From DMER64 sp964554535 (GTDB lineage: Bacteria > Bacteroidota > Bacteroidia > Bacteroidales > UBA932), in the NCBI GenBank assembly GCA_964554535.1, contig CAZKPB010000009.1, forward strand, positions 20,626 to 84,625: a DNA stretch of 64,000 bases, written 5' to 3'. The notes beneath the pieces were generated by a model. The model saw only the letters and a program-made list of their open reading frames with translations, did not search any database and was not told the DNA's origin. Position 1 is the stretch's first letter, and each line of letters opens with the position of its first letter. The translations under genes were made by a program, and so were the position numbers. Shown here in pieces: positions 17,708 to 25,823 of this stretch.

Positions 17708-17803
17708 ATGGCCGGTCCCGGCAACCTTACGTTGGTGAATCCCTATCTGGTGCCCAACGTGCTGCCCAACTCGGTCATTCCAAACAACCACCCGTCAAAA
17801 ATG

Positions 17804-17847
17804 TTGCCGGAAAACCTCAAGCCAAATGACTTGACGCTTTCCGGCAA
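17804..17847. repeat. Inverted repeat between convergent genes
   Basis: TTGCCGGAAA (17804-17813) and TTTCCGGCAA (17838-17847) are perfect 10-bp complements separated by 24 bases, and the loop holds a further CAAG/CTTG pair. It sits in the 218-bp gap between DUF6599 (plus) and the acyl-CoA synthetase (minus). No T-run follows on either strand, so it is a structured spacer and not a canonical terminator. Nothing else is recognisable in the gap. Confidence 0.6.
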
Positions 17848-17925
17848 GGACCGTTCCAGTGGTGAAACGAACACCGTACACCTCGCTACCCTAACTGATC
17901 TTCTGTTTTGCACTCAAAGACGTGG

Positions 17926-19572
17926 CTACTTATAAAGGAATCGCTTGATGCTGCGTTTGGGAGTTTTCTCAAACGCTTCTTTTTGTACCTCAATCTTTGA
18001 GATACGGCTGAACACCGGCAGCAGCATATTCAACCGCAAACGGTTTTCTTCCATCAGTTTGGTAAGTCCCATTTCATCCAGAGATTCCTGAGATACCCTG
18101 TCAAAGTCGGGAAAGACAAGGGCCACCAGTTTTTTGTCGCGTTCCACCACAATGGATTCCACCACAAACGGCTGTGTATTCAATTTGTCTTCAATTTCTT
18201 CGGGATAAATATTCTGTCCGTTGGCACCCAAAATCAAATTTTTGCTGCGTCCCTTGATAAAAATATTGTTCTCCTTGTCAATCAGCCCCAGATCACCGGT
18301 ACGCAACCATCCGTCTGCGGTAAACGCCGCTGCGGTAGCTTCCGGATTCTTGTAATAGCCTCTCATCACATTGTCTCCGCGGGCCTGGATTTCACCCACA
18401 ATATGCTCCGGATCATCAGAATCTATGCGCAGGGACATCCGGTGCACCGGTTTGCCACAGGAATTCTTGCAGAATTTTTTTGAATCCTCATACGCCAGAA
18501 TAGGCCCGCATTCGGTCATCCCGTAACCCACCGTATAGGGGAAGTCTATGACTTTCATAAAGTCTTCCACCTCCTGGTTTATAGCAGCACCGCCAATAAT
18601 CAGCACCCGAAGGCTGCCCCCGAAAGCGTGGATTAGACGTTTGCGTATCTGTTTGTGAATGATGGCGGCCGGTCCGGGAACCTTCAACAGAAACTTCATT
18701 ACAGGCTTCTGAATGGTGGGGAACACGGAACTGCGGAAAATCTTTTCTATAACCAGCGGCACCGTCACCACCATATAGGGCTGCACCTTGGCAAAGGAAT
18801 CCAGCAATACTTTTGGGGAAGGCAGTTTGCCCAGGAAAAAGATTTGTGTACCGCCGGCCAGCTGGTACAGGAACTCAAAGGCCAGGCCGTACATATGCGC
18901 CAGAGGCAACATAGACACAATCTTGTCACCGGGGCCGTTGGGAATCCCCCACTGTCCGAACTCAATATTGGAGCTGATGTTGCGGTAAGTAAGCATTACC
19001 CCCTTGGGAGCGCTGGTGGTACCCGAGGTGTAATTGATAAGGGTAAGGTCGTCAAAGTTGTTGACGGGAAAATCAATGTACTCGCTCTTGTATCCGTCGG
19101 GATATTTTTCTGCAAACAATTGGTCCCAATGTGCCACGGCATCCGTGACTTCCGGATTTTTAGACAAAAGCAGCGAGCTGTCTTCCAATGCAAAAACCGT
19201 ATCCAGCAACGGCATCCGTTCCGGATCCAGTTTAGCCCATATTTCCTTGCTGGTAAACAGTATGCGGGCCTCGGAATGGTCCGTGAGGGCCATAATGCTT
19301 TCCGGCAAAAAGTCGTGCAGTAACGGCACGGCTACCGCCTCTCTGGACACAACGCTCAGAAAAGCCATCCCCCATTGCGCGCAATTGGGGCCGCAAAAAG
19401 CCACTTTCTCTCCTTTTTTCAGCTGAGCCTTTTCAAATATAATGTGGAAACGGGCTATCCGTTCCGCCATCTGACCATAGGTATAAGACTCCTTCTTATA
19501 GTTGGTCAAAGCAGGCCTGTCCCAGTATTTTTCTATACTGCATTGAATGTAAGCCAAATAATGTACGTTCAT
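17926..19572 (-). CDS. AMP-forming acyl-CoA synthetase (long-chain fatty acid-CoA ligase type)
   Basis: 548 aa of the adenylate-forming superfamily. LINYTSGTTSAPKGVMLTY is the P-loop-like A3 motif, GYGMTECGP the A5 motif, GWLRTGDLG the A7 motif, and EKTPKRSIKRFLYK at the C-terminus holds the catalytic lysine (A10). The FIKGRSKNLI hinge is intact. Such enzymes activate a carboxylate with ATP and then load CoA. The substrate is probably a fatty or medium-chain acid, but this is not certain. It lies 146 bp downstream of etfA, with its own candidate promoter and a palindrome in its leader, so it is probably a separate unit of the fermentation region. Confidence 0.9.
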   Translation of the reverse strand: MNVHYLAYIQCSIEKYWDRPALTNYKKESYTYGQMAERIARFHIIFEKAQLKKGEKVAFCGPNCAQWGMAFLSVVSREAVAVPLLHDFLPESIMALTDHSEARILFTSKEIWAKLDPERMPLLDTVFALEDSSLLLSKNPEVTDAVAHWDQLFAEKYPDGYKSEYIDFPVNNFDDLTLINYTSGTTSAPKGVMLTYRNISSNIEFGQWGIPNGPGDKIVSMLPLAHMYGLAFEFLYQLAGGTQIFFLGKLPSPKVLLDSFAKVQPYMVVTVPLVIEKIFRSSVFPTIQKPVMKFLLKVPGPAAIIHKQIRKRLIHAFGGSLRVLIIGGAAINQEVEDFMKVIDFPYTVGYGMTECGPILAYEDSKKFCKNSCGKPVHRMSLRIDSDDPEHIVGEIQARGDNVMRGYYKNPEATAAAFTADGWLRTGDLGLIDKENNIFIKGRSKNLILGANGQNIYPEEIEDKLNTQPFVVESIVVERDKKLVALVFPDFDRVSQESLDEMGLTKLMEENRLRLNMLLPVFSRISKIEVQKEAFEKTPKRSIKRFLYK

Positions 19573-19585
19573 ATATAAATGTTTT

Positions 19586-19614
19586 AGTTAGTATATTACG
19601 GGGTTATACTAACT
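19586..19614. promoter_or_regulatory. Perfect 10-bp inverted repeat in the acyl-CoA synthetase leader
   Basis: AGTTAGTATA (19586-19595) and TATACTAACT (19605-19614) are exact reverse complements, 9 bp apart, 14 bp upstream of the acyl-CoA synthetase ATG. The symmetry and size fit a dimeric regulator operator. A hairpin that masks the ribosome-binding region is the alternative. Confidence 0.5.
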
Positions 19615-19701
19615 TGTTTAACGTAGGTATTCAGCCACAGTAACGGTCCAGGCCACAGCATCACTGATTCCAAAGACGGCATTACCGTGGCTTATGCCTG
19701 A

Positions 19702-19709
19702 CAAAAGTA
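19702..19709 (-). promoter_or_regulatory. Candidate -7 element for the acyl-CoA synthetase
   Basis: CAAAAGTA reads TACTTTTG on the minus strand. It would give a leader of about 120 nt containing the palindrome at 19586-19614 and a looser inverted repeat around AGCCAC/GTGGCT. Confidence 0.4.
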
Positions 19710-19718
19710 CGAAGAAAT

Positions 19719-20729
19719 TTATTTCTTCAACTCGTTTTTCAACCTTTCTGTCAGCAGAGGGATAATTTTGTTGGCATCCCCCACAATCCCCACATCGGCC
19801 ACCTGGAAAATGGGTGCAAATTTGTCTTTATTCACCGCCACAATAAACTCGGATTCTTCCATGCCGGCCAGATGCTGAATGGCTCCGGAAATACCCAGCG
19901 CAAAGTACAGGTCGGGACGCACCGTCTTGCCGGTCTGCCCCACCTGACGTTCATGCGGCATAATGCCCGCATCCACCATGGCACGTGACGAGGAAACCTC
20001 GGCGTTATGCAAGACCGCGGCCAGGTCTTCCAGGCGGGCAAAATTCTCTTTGCATCCCACGCCTCGGCCACCGGAGACCAAAATTTTGGCCTGCGCAATG
20101 TCTTTGATAGCTTTGTCTGATTTCCGGGTTTCCAGCAACCGCACGCGGTCGCATTTGCGGGTGTCAAAGTCCATTTTAATGGCTACCACCTCTCCGATAC
20201 GAGCGGGATCCTTGACCATTTTGCGCATCACGCCCGGACGTACCGTACTCATTTGGGGACGGTGTTCGGTACACATGATGGTGGCCATCAGATTACCGCC
20301 AAAAGCGGGACGGGTCATCATAAGCTGATGGTCATCAGATATTTCCAGTTTGGTGCAATCCGCCGTCAAACCGGTGGACAGACGGGCGGAAAGGCGGGGC
20401 GCCAGGTCTCGGCCAATAGTGGTGGCTCCAAAAAGCACTATGGAAGGCTTGTAGTCGGTAATCAACTTATACACCGCCTGCGCATAGGGTTCGGTAAGGT
20501 AATCTTTCAACAGGGGATCGTCCACTGCCAGCACACGGTCTGCCCCCCACGAGAACAGATTGGAAGCCTGAGCCGTGATGCCGTAACCCGGAAACAGGGC
20601 CACCACTTTTTCTCCCAAGATATCGGCCAGCTCACGTGCTTTTCCAAGCAGCTCCAGGGCAACGCTCTGAACTACACCTTCACGCTGTTCCACAAAAACA
20701 TATACATCTTTATACTGTGCTTTGTCCAT
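19719..20729 (-). CDS. etfA: Electron transfer flavoprotein, alpha subunit
   Basis: 336 aa. The C-terminal FAD-binding domain is clear: VSGGRGVGCKENFARLEDLA, then QVGQTGKTVRPDLYFALGIS and the GAIQHLAGM segment. The N-terminal domain begins YKDVYVFVEQREGVVQSVAL. EtfAB passes electrons between butyryl-CoA dehydrogenase and other carriers. With Bcd it can bifurcate electrons from NADH to ferredoxin and crotonyl-CoA; whether this pair bifurcates is inferred from context. It is the last gene of the leftward lysine-to-butyrate cluster, 10 bp after etfB. Confidence 0.94.
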   Translation of the reverse strand: MDKAQYKDVYVFVEQREGVVQSVALELLGKARELADILGEKVVALFPGYGITAQASNLFSWGADRVLAVDDPLLKDYLTEPYAQAVYKLITDYKPSIVLFGATTIGRDLAPRLSARLSTGLTADCTKLEISDDHQLMMTRPAFGGNLMATIMCTEHRPQMSTVRPGVMRKMVKDPARIGEVVAIKMDFDTRKCDRVRLLETRKSDKAIKDIAQAKILVSGGRGVGCKENFARLEDLAAVLHNAEVSSSRAMVDAGIMPHERQVGQTGKTVRPDLYFALGISGAIQHLAGMEESEFIVAVNKDKFAPIFQVADVGIVGDANKIIPLLTERLKNELKK

Positions 20730-20739
20730 AACGTCCGTA

Positions 20740-21525
20740 TTAAATGATAAACTTTTCTTTCAATTTGGTGATAATCAGGTCAACCGCTTCTTCTTCAGAT
20801 ACTTCATACACGCTGCCGGCAGGTTTGAGCCCTTTGGCAAACGCCTTTAAAACCCGGGTGGGAGAACCTTTGAGACCCAGTTTTTCCTCGGCCACATCAA
20901 TCCGGTCGGCATTCCATATTTCCACTTCCCGGGAATAGGCTTCCACTATGCCGCGTACATTCATGTAACGGGCCTTGTTGGCCTGAGCCAGTACGGTAAT
21001 CATACAGGGAAGCTGCGCTTCCAGCAACTGGTGCCCTTCTTCGGTCTGCTTGCGGATACGTACCGTCCGGCTCCCTTGCTCATAGTGAAGGTCTTCGACG
21101 TAAGAAACCTGCGGAAGGTCCAGATGCTCGGCAATCTGGGGTCCCACCTGCGCCGTGTCTCCGTCAATGGCCTGACGTCCGGCAATGATCAAGTCGTAGT
21201 CCAGGGTACGCAGGGCACCGGCCAACGCGTGGGAGGTGGCCAGGGTATCGGCTCCTGCAAACTTTCTGTCTGTAAGCAGAATGGCCCGGTCAACACCCAT
21301 GGCAAACGCTTCCCTTAGGATATCGTCGGCCTGGGGCGGGCCCATGGTGATAACCGTCACGTGCGCCCCGTATTGGTCTTTCAGACGCAGGGCAATCTCC
21401 AGGCCGCCCTTGTCGTCGGGATTCATTATGCTGGGCACGCCCTCACGGATAAGCGTTCCGGTTACCGGATTGATTTTGATTTCCGTAGTATCCGGAACCT
21501 GTTTTATGCAAACTATAATTTTCAT
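20740..21525 (-). CDS. etfB: Electron transfer flavoprotein, beta subunit
   Basis: 261 aa. It starts MKIIVCIKQVPDTTEIKINP, the classic EtfB opening, and contains DLIIAGRQAIDGDTAQVGPQ, the nucleotide-binding and recognition-loop region. In bifurcating EtfB proteins this subunit binds a second FAD. It forms the heterodimer with EtfA encoded 10 bp downstream and follows the acyl-CoA dehydrogenase gene by 12 bp, which supports a Bcd-EtfBA complex. Confidence 0.94.
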   Translation of the reverse strand: MKIIVCIKQVPDTTEIKINPVTGTLIREGVPSIMNPDDKGGLEIALRLKDQYGAHVTVITMGPPQADDILREAFAMGVDRAILLTDRKFAGADTLATSHALAGALRTLDYDLIIAGRQAIDGDTAQVGPQIAEHLDLPQVSYVEDLHYEQGSRTVRIRKQTEEGHQLLEAQLPCMITVLAQANKARYMNVRGIVEAYSREVEIWNADRIDVAEEKLGLKGSPTRVLKAFAKGLKPAGSVYEVSEEEAVDLIITKLKEKFII

Positions 21526-21537
21526 AAAATGTACCTT

Positions 21538-22683
21538 CTATTTTTTGGGGAATAAAGAAGCGGCAATTACCATCCGCTGCACTTCCGATGTTCCTTCATA
21601 TATTTCCGTAATCTTGGCGTCACGCATCATCCGTTCTACGGGATATTCGCGGGTGTAGCCGTAACCGCCGTGGAATTGTACGGCCTTGGTGGTCATTTCC
21701 ATAGCCGTTTCGGAAGCAAAGAGTTTGGCCATGGCCGCATCTTTGGAATACGGCAGGCCGTTATCTTTCTTCCAGGCCGCCGCATACACCAGATAACGCG
21801 CCGCCTGAATCTTGGTTTCCAGGTCGGCCAGCTGGAACTGCGTATTCTGGAAGGCACTGATGGGCTTCCCGAACTGTTTGCGTTCCTGCGTGTACTTCAC
21901 CGTCTGGTCCATGGCACCCTGCGCAATACCCAGCGCCTGTGCGGCAATACCAATACGGCCCCCGTCCAGGGTCATCATGGCCACCTTGAAGCCGCCCCCT
22001 ACCTTGCCCAGCAGGTTTTCCTTGGGAATACGGCAGTTTTCAAAAATCAGTTCGGCAGTGGCCGAGCCGCGGATGCCCATTTTAAGCTCTTTCTTGCCAA
22101 TGGTGAACCCGGGAGTGCCCGCTTCCACAATGAAGGCCGATATGCCGCGCGTGCCCTGCGACTTGTCCGTCATGGCCATCACAATAAACACGTGCGCGTA
22201 ATTGGCATTTGTGATGAATATCTTGGTCCCGTTAAGCACCCAGCAGTCCCCGCCGTCCACGGCAAAGGTCTGCTGTCCGGCGGCATCGGTTCCGGCATTG
22301 GGCTCGGTGAGTCCAAAGGCTCCAATCCACTGACCCGAGGCAAGTTTGGGCAGGTATTTCATTTTTTGCGCCTCGGTGCCAAACTCCATAATGGGGTCGC
22401 AGCACAGAGAGACATGGGCCGAGAGCACCACGCCGGTGGTGGCACAAACCCGCGAAAGCTCTTCCACCGCCACTACGTATTGCGATTTGGTTCCTCCCGC
22501 TCCACCGTACTGTGTGGGAACGGGAATGCCCATAAGGCCCAGGCGGGCCATCTTCTCTACGGTTTCCATGGGAAAGCGTTCCTGCTCGTCCACTTCGGCC
22601 GCCAGAGGCTGTACTTCCTTTTCTGCAAATTCGCGGATCATTTGCCGGAAAAGCTTATCTGTTTTACTGAATCCGAATTCCAT
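21538..22683 (-). CDS. bcd: Butyryl-CoA dehydrogenase (short-chain acyl-CoA dehydrogenase)
   Basis: 381 aa, normal length. FGLTEPNAGTDA is the first acyl-CoA dehydrogenase signature, QFGKPISAFQNTQFQLADL lies in the C-terminal helical domain, and ITEIYEGTSEVQRM holds the catalytic glutamate in the YEGTSE motif. The enzyme reduces crotonyl-CoA to butyryl-CoA with electrons from EtfAB. Chain-length specificity is inferred from its place between hbd and etfB in a lysine fermentation cluster. Confidence 0.92.
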   Translation of the reverse strand: MEFGFSKTDKLFRQMIREFAEKEVQPLAAEVDEQERFPMETVEKMARLGLMGIPVPTQYGGAGGTKSQYVVAVEELSRVCATTGVVLSAHVSLCCDPIMEFGTEAQKMKYLPKLASGQWIGAFGLTEPNAGTDAAGQQTFAVDGGDCWVLNGTKIFITNANYAHVFIVMAMTDKSQGTRGISAFIVEAGTPGFTIGKKELKMGIRGSATAELIFENCRIPKENLLGKVGGGFKVAMMTLDGGRIGIAAQALGIAQGAMDQTVKYTQERKQFGKPISAFQNTQFQLADLETKIQAARYLVYAAAWKKDNGLPYSKDAAMAKLFASETAMEMTTKAVQFHGGYGYTREYPVERMMRDAKITEIYEGTSEVQRMVIAASLFPKK

Positions 22684-22694
22684 AACAAATTGGC

Positions 22695-23537
22695 TTATTC
22701 ATATTTATAAAAACCTTCTCCACTCTTGCGGCCCAACAATCCGGCACGTACCATTTTCTTCAACAGGGGGTGTGCACGGTATTTGTCGTCGCCGAATTCG
22801 GTATGCAGCACGTCCATAATGGCCAGACAAACGTCCAGACCAATAAGGTCGGCCAAAGCCAGAGGACCCATGGGATGATTGGCACCCAGCTTCATAGCCT
22901 GGTCAATGTCCTCGCGGCTGGCTACACCGTCTGCCAAGATCCCCACCGCTTCATTTACCATGGGAATCAGAATGCGGTTTACTACAAAACCGGGGGCCTC
23001 ATTAACGACAACGGGCACTTTACCAATGGATTGAGCCAATGCGAATACCGTGTCAAATACTTCTTGGGAAGTTTTCTGCCCCTTGATCAGTTCTACCAGT
23101 TTCATCATAGTAGCCGGGTTAAAGAAGTGCATCCCCACTACTTTGTCGGGACGGTTCACGCAGGCGGCTATCTCGGTAATGGACAGGGATGAGGTGTTGG
23201 AAGCAAAAATACAGGCGGGTTGACACAGCTTATCCAGCATACGGAACAATTCTTTCTTCAATTCCATTTCTTCCACGGCGGCTTCAATGATAAGGTCAGC
23301 GTCGGCCAGCGCATTGTAGTCACCGGTAGTGGTGATATGGGACAGGGTGGCATCCATACAGGCCTGATCCACTTTACCCTTTTCCACCAGTTTGTTCAAC
23401 GATCTGGTGATTTTAGCCAGGGCCTTTGCGGCGCCGGCATCAGAGCGGCTCTTCATGCAAACGGAAACTCCGGCTTGTGCAAAGGCCTGTACAATTCCAG
23501 CCCCCATGGTTCCGGTTCCTATAACACAAATTTTCAT
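22695..23537 (-). CDS. hbd: 3-hydroxybutyryl-CoA dehydrogenase
   Basis: 280 aa. MKICVIGTGTMGAGIVQAFA is the NAD(P)-binding Rossmann motif (GxGxMG), FASNTSSLSITEIAA and GMHFFNPATMMKLVE contain the family catalytic Ser/Asn/His region, and GFVVNRILIPMVNEA begins the C-terminal domain. It interconverts acetoacetyl-CoA and 3-hydroxybutyryl-CoA. In this cluster it gives a route from the acetoacetyl-CoA formed by the CoA transferase to crotonyl-CoA and butyrate. Confidence 0.93.
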   Translation of the reverse strand: MKICVIGTGTMGAGIVQAFAQAGVSVCMKSRSDAGAAKALAKITRSLNKLVEKGKVDQACMDATLSHITTTGDYNALADADLIIEAAVEEMELKKELFRMLDKLCQPACIFASNTSSLSITEIAACVNRPDKVVGMHFFNPATMMKLVELIKGQKTSQEVFDTVFALAQSIGKVPVVVNEAPGFVVNRILIPMVNEAVGILADGVASREDIDQAMKLGANHPMGPLALADLIGLDVCLAIMDVLHTEFGDDKYRAHPLLKKMVRAGLLGRKSGEGFYKYE

Positions 23538-23573
23538 AACATTCTTATTAATAAATTTTTATATAAATCACTG

Positions 23574-24350
23574 TCAGTCATTCTTGAAGTTTGGTTTTCT
23601 TTTTTCCAAAAAGGCCTGCATCCCTTCTTGCCGGTCTGCCGACTCAAAACATTCGGAAAACATACGATTTTCAAACTCAATGGCTTCCCCGGACGCCATA
23701 TCGTAATTGGCATTGATGGACTTTTTGGACTGCCTTACGGCAAAGGGCGAATTGGCTGCCATGCAGACCGCCAGTTCCTCGGCCGAGGGAAGCAATTCCT
23801 CTTCAGTTACCACGCTGTTTACCAGGCCTATGCGCAACGCCTCCTCGGCGTCATAGACCTTTCCGCTGTAAATCATTTCCTTGGCCATACCCTGCCCCAC
23901 TATCTTAGGCAGGCGGTACGTGCCGCTGAAGCCGGGAGTGATTCCCAGTTTCACTTCGGGCTGGCCGAAACGAGCCTTTTCGCTGGCAATGCGTATGTCG
24001 CAGGCAAGGGCCAGCTCGCAACCGCCACCCAAGGCAAAGCCGTTAACGGCGGCAATAACGGGAACAGGCAACTGTTCTATGCGTTGCATCACCCCGGCGC
24101 CCAGTACAGAGAAGTCATAGGCTTCCTGCGCGGTGAATCCGCTCATCTGTGCAATGTCGGCTCCGGCCACGAATGCTTTTCCCTTACCGGTGATAATAAG
24201 CACTTTGACCGCAGACGAAAGGTGTCTCACATAATGATCCAGCTCTTCCAGCACCTGACGGCTCAAGGCATTCAATGTCTCGGGGGCCGAGAGAGTCAGC
24301 ACCTCCACTCCTTCAGCCGATGATTGGGTTGTCAGATAACGGTATTCCAT
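23574..24350 (-). CDS. crt: Enoyl-CoA hydratase / crotonase
   Basis: 258 aa crotonase-fold protein. GKAFVAGADIAQMSGF and AAVNGFALGGGCELALACDI build the oxyanion hole and active site. The glutamate in CELALACDIR and that in FGQPEVKLGITPGF correspond to the two catalytic acids. It dehydrates 3-hydroxybutyryl-CoA to crotonyl-CoA. The C-terminal FLEKRKPNFKN is typical of bacterial Crt proteins. It sits 36 bp before hbd and 4 bp after atoA. Confidence 0.92.
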   Translation of the reverse strand: MEYRYLTTQSSAEGVEVLTLSAPETLNALSRQVLEELDHYVRHLSSAVKVLIITGKGKAFVAGADIAQMSGFTAQEAYDFSVLGAGVMQRIEQLPVPVIAAVNGFALGGGCELALACDIRIASEKARFGQPEVKLGITPGFSGTYRLPKIVGQGMAKEMIYSGKVYDAEEALRIGLVNSVVTEEELLPSAEELAVCMAANSPFAVRQSKKSINANYDMASGEAIEFENRMFSECFESADRQEGMQAFLEKRKPNFKND

Positions 24351-24354
24351 AGCC

Positions 24355-25014
24355 TTACTGAAGCATGGGTTTCAGATCCGCAGAAATAATCAGTTTTGCC
24401 TGAGTGGCTTCCTGCACCTGTTCTACGGTAAACTCGCGATTGATTTCCTGTAATTCCAGACCAGCGGGCGTCACTTCCATAACCCCCATTTCCGTAATGA
24501 TGGTGTTCACCTGCCCTACGGCGGTCAGAGGCAAAGTACATCTGGTGAGGATTTTGTGTTTTCCCTTGGCCGTATGCTCCATAGCCACGATTACCCGTTT
24601 GGCGCCGGTAATCAGGTCCATGGCCCCTCCCATTCCGGGAATCTTCACCCCGGGAATGGACCAGTTGGCAATATCGCCGTTTTCGGCCACCTGCAACGAC
24701 CCCAGGATGCTCACGTTTACGTGGCCCCCGCGGATAATGGCAAAAGAAGTGGCCGAGTCAAAGCACGAGGCTCCGGGGGTCAGGGTGATGTACCCGCCGC
24801 CCGCGTCAACCAGATTGGGGTCTTCCTGTCCCGCTTCGGGGGCGGCGCCCATACCCAGACAGCCGTTTTCCGACTGTATGGTCACGTGAACGCCTTCCGG
24901 CAGGTATTTCACGACTTCGGTAGGCAGCCCTATACCCAGGTTGACCACGTCACCGTCTTTCAGTTCCATTGCAGTACGGCGTGCTATTACTTCCCTAATT
25001 TGATTTTTGTCCAT
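24355..25014 (-). CDS. atoA: CoA transferase subunit B (butyryl-CoA:acetoacetate type)
   Basis: 219 aa from the ATG at 25014 (MDKNQIREVIARRTAMEL). A longer in-frame start at 25056 adds 14 unlikely residues. GDVVNLGIGLPTEVVKYLP and the active-site motif SENGCLGMG (catalytic Glu) mark the beta subunit of class I CoA transferases. GGAMDLITGAKRVIVAMEHT is also conserved. It moves CoA from butyryl-CoA to acetoacetate, releasing butyrate. The matching subunit A is the first gene of the same cluster, more than 8 kb upstream, an unusual separation. Confidence 0.92.
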   Translation of the reverse strand: MDKNQIREVIARRTAMELKDGDVVNLGIGLPTEVVKYLPEGVHVTIQSENGCLGMGAAPEAGQEDPNLVDAGGGYITLTPGASCFDSATSFAIIRGGHVNVSILGSLQVAENGDIANWSIPGVKIPGMGGAMDLITGAKRVIVAMEHTAKGKHKILTRCTLPLTAVGQVNTIITEMGVMEVTPAGLELQEINREFTVEQVQEATQAKLIISADLKPMLQ

Positions 25015-25033
25015 AGTATGAAAGATTAACTGT

Positions 25034-25822
25034 TTATTTATTCTGTCTCTTAACAACTTCCTGTGCTATATACGAAGCCACGTCGTCGGCGTAGGTACCG
25101 GTACCGAATCCGGCGTCAAAACCCAGTTCCTTGGCCAACTCGTGGGTAATGCGGGGACCGCCGCAGATGACAATCATCTGCTCGCGAAGGCCTTCGGCCT
25201 CGATCATTTCAATAAATTCCACCATATTCTTTATATGGATATCTTTCTGCGTCACCGTCTGCGATACCAGCAGGGCATCGGCGTGGAGTTCAATGGCTTT
25301 GGCAATGAATTCCTCGTTGGTCACCTGCGACCCCATATTGAGCGCCTCAAACATATCGTAACGCTCCAGTCCGTAATGACCGGCATAGCCCTTCATATTC
25401 ATAATGGCATCTATGCCCACCGTATGGGCATCGGTTCCTGTGCTGGCTCCCACCACCACCAATTTGCGCCCCACGTGTTCCCTGATGTAGTCATCTGTCT
25501 GCGCCATATCCATCACCGTACTTTCCACCTTGGGTACGTGAATCCGGGTAAAATCCACCGTGTGGGTAAGGTTTCCGTAACAGTTGAAGAAGGTAAAGCC
25601 CGGTGTCAGTTCTTTGAAAAAGACCACCTGCGGGTTCTCCATTCCCATTGCTTTAATCAATTGTTTTGCCGCCTCAACGGAATCAGCACCTGTAGGAACG
25701 GGTAAGGTGAAACTCAGTTGCACTTTACCGTCGTTCATGGTGTCTCCGTAAGGTTTTACCTGAGTGAGGTCAAGGGTTTTATCAAACTCCTGTGCCTCCA
25801 TTGAATACAGTCCGCCGCTCAT
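25034..25822 (-). CDS. kamE: Lysine 5,6-aminomutase, beta subunit
   Basis: 262 aa. The cobalamin-binding signature DAHTVG (DxHxxG) lies within GASTGTDAHTVGIDAIM, followed by NMKGYAGHYGLE, where the lysine is at the position expected to bind pyridoxal phosphate. VICGGPRITHELAKELGFDA is the rest of the B12 Rossmann domain. With KamD it shifts the epsilon-amino group of beta-lysine to C5, giving 3,5-diaminohexanoate, using adenosylcobalamin and PLP. It follows kamD by 1 bp. Confidence 0.95.
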   Translation of the reverse strand: MSGGLYSMEAQEFDKTLDLTQVKPYGDTMNDGKVQLSFTLPVPTGADSVEAAKQLIKAMGMENPQVVFFKELTPGFTFFNCYGNLTHTVDFTRIHVPKVESTVMDMAQTDDYIREHVGRKLVVVGASTGTDAHTVGIDAIMNMKGYAGHYGLERYDMFEALNMGSQVTNEEFIAKAIELHADALLVSQTVTQKDIHIKNMVEFIEMIEAEGLREQMIVICGGPRITHELAKELGFDAGFGTGTYADDVASYIAQEVVKRQNK

Positions 25823-25823
25823 A

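Noticed and set aside
17708..17935. Open frame of 75 codons starting directly after the DUF6599 stop
   Set aside because: It has no recognisable family, contains the inverted repeat and overlaps the end of the acyl-CoA synthetase gene; most likely non-coding.
23220..24323. 367-codon open frame on the plus strand
   Set aside because: It is antisense to hbd and crt; a shadow frame.
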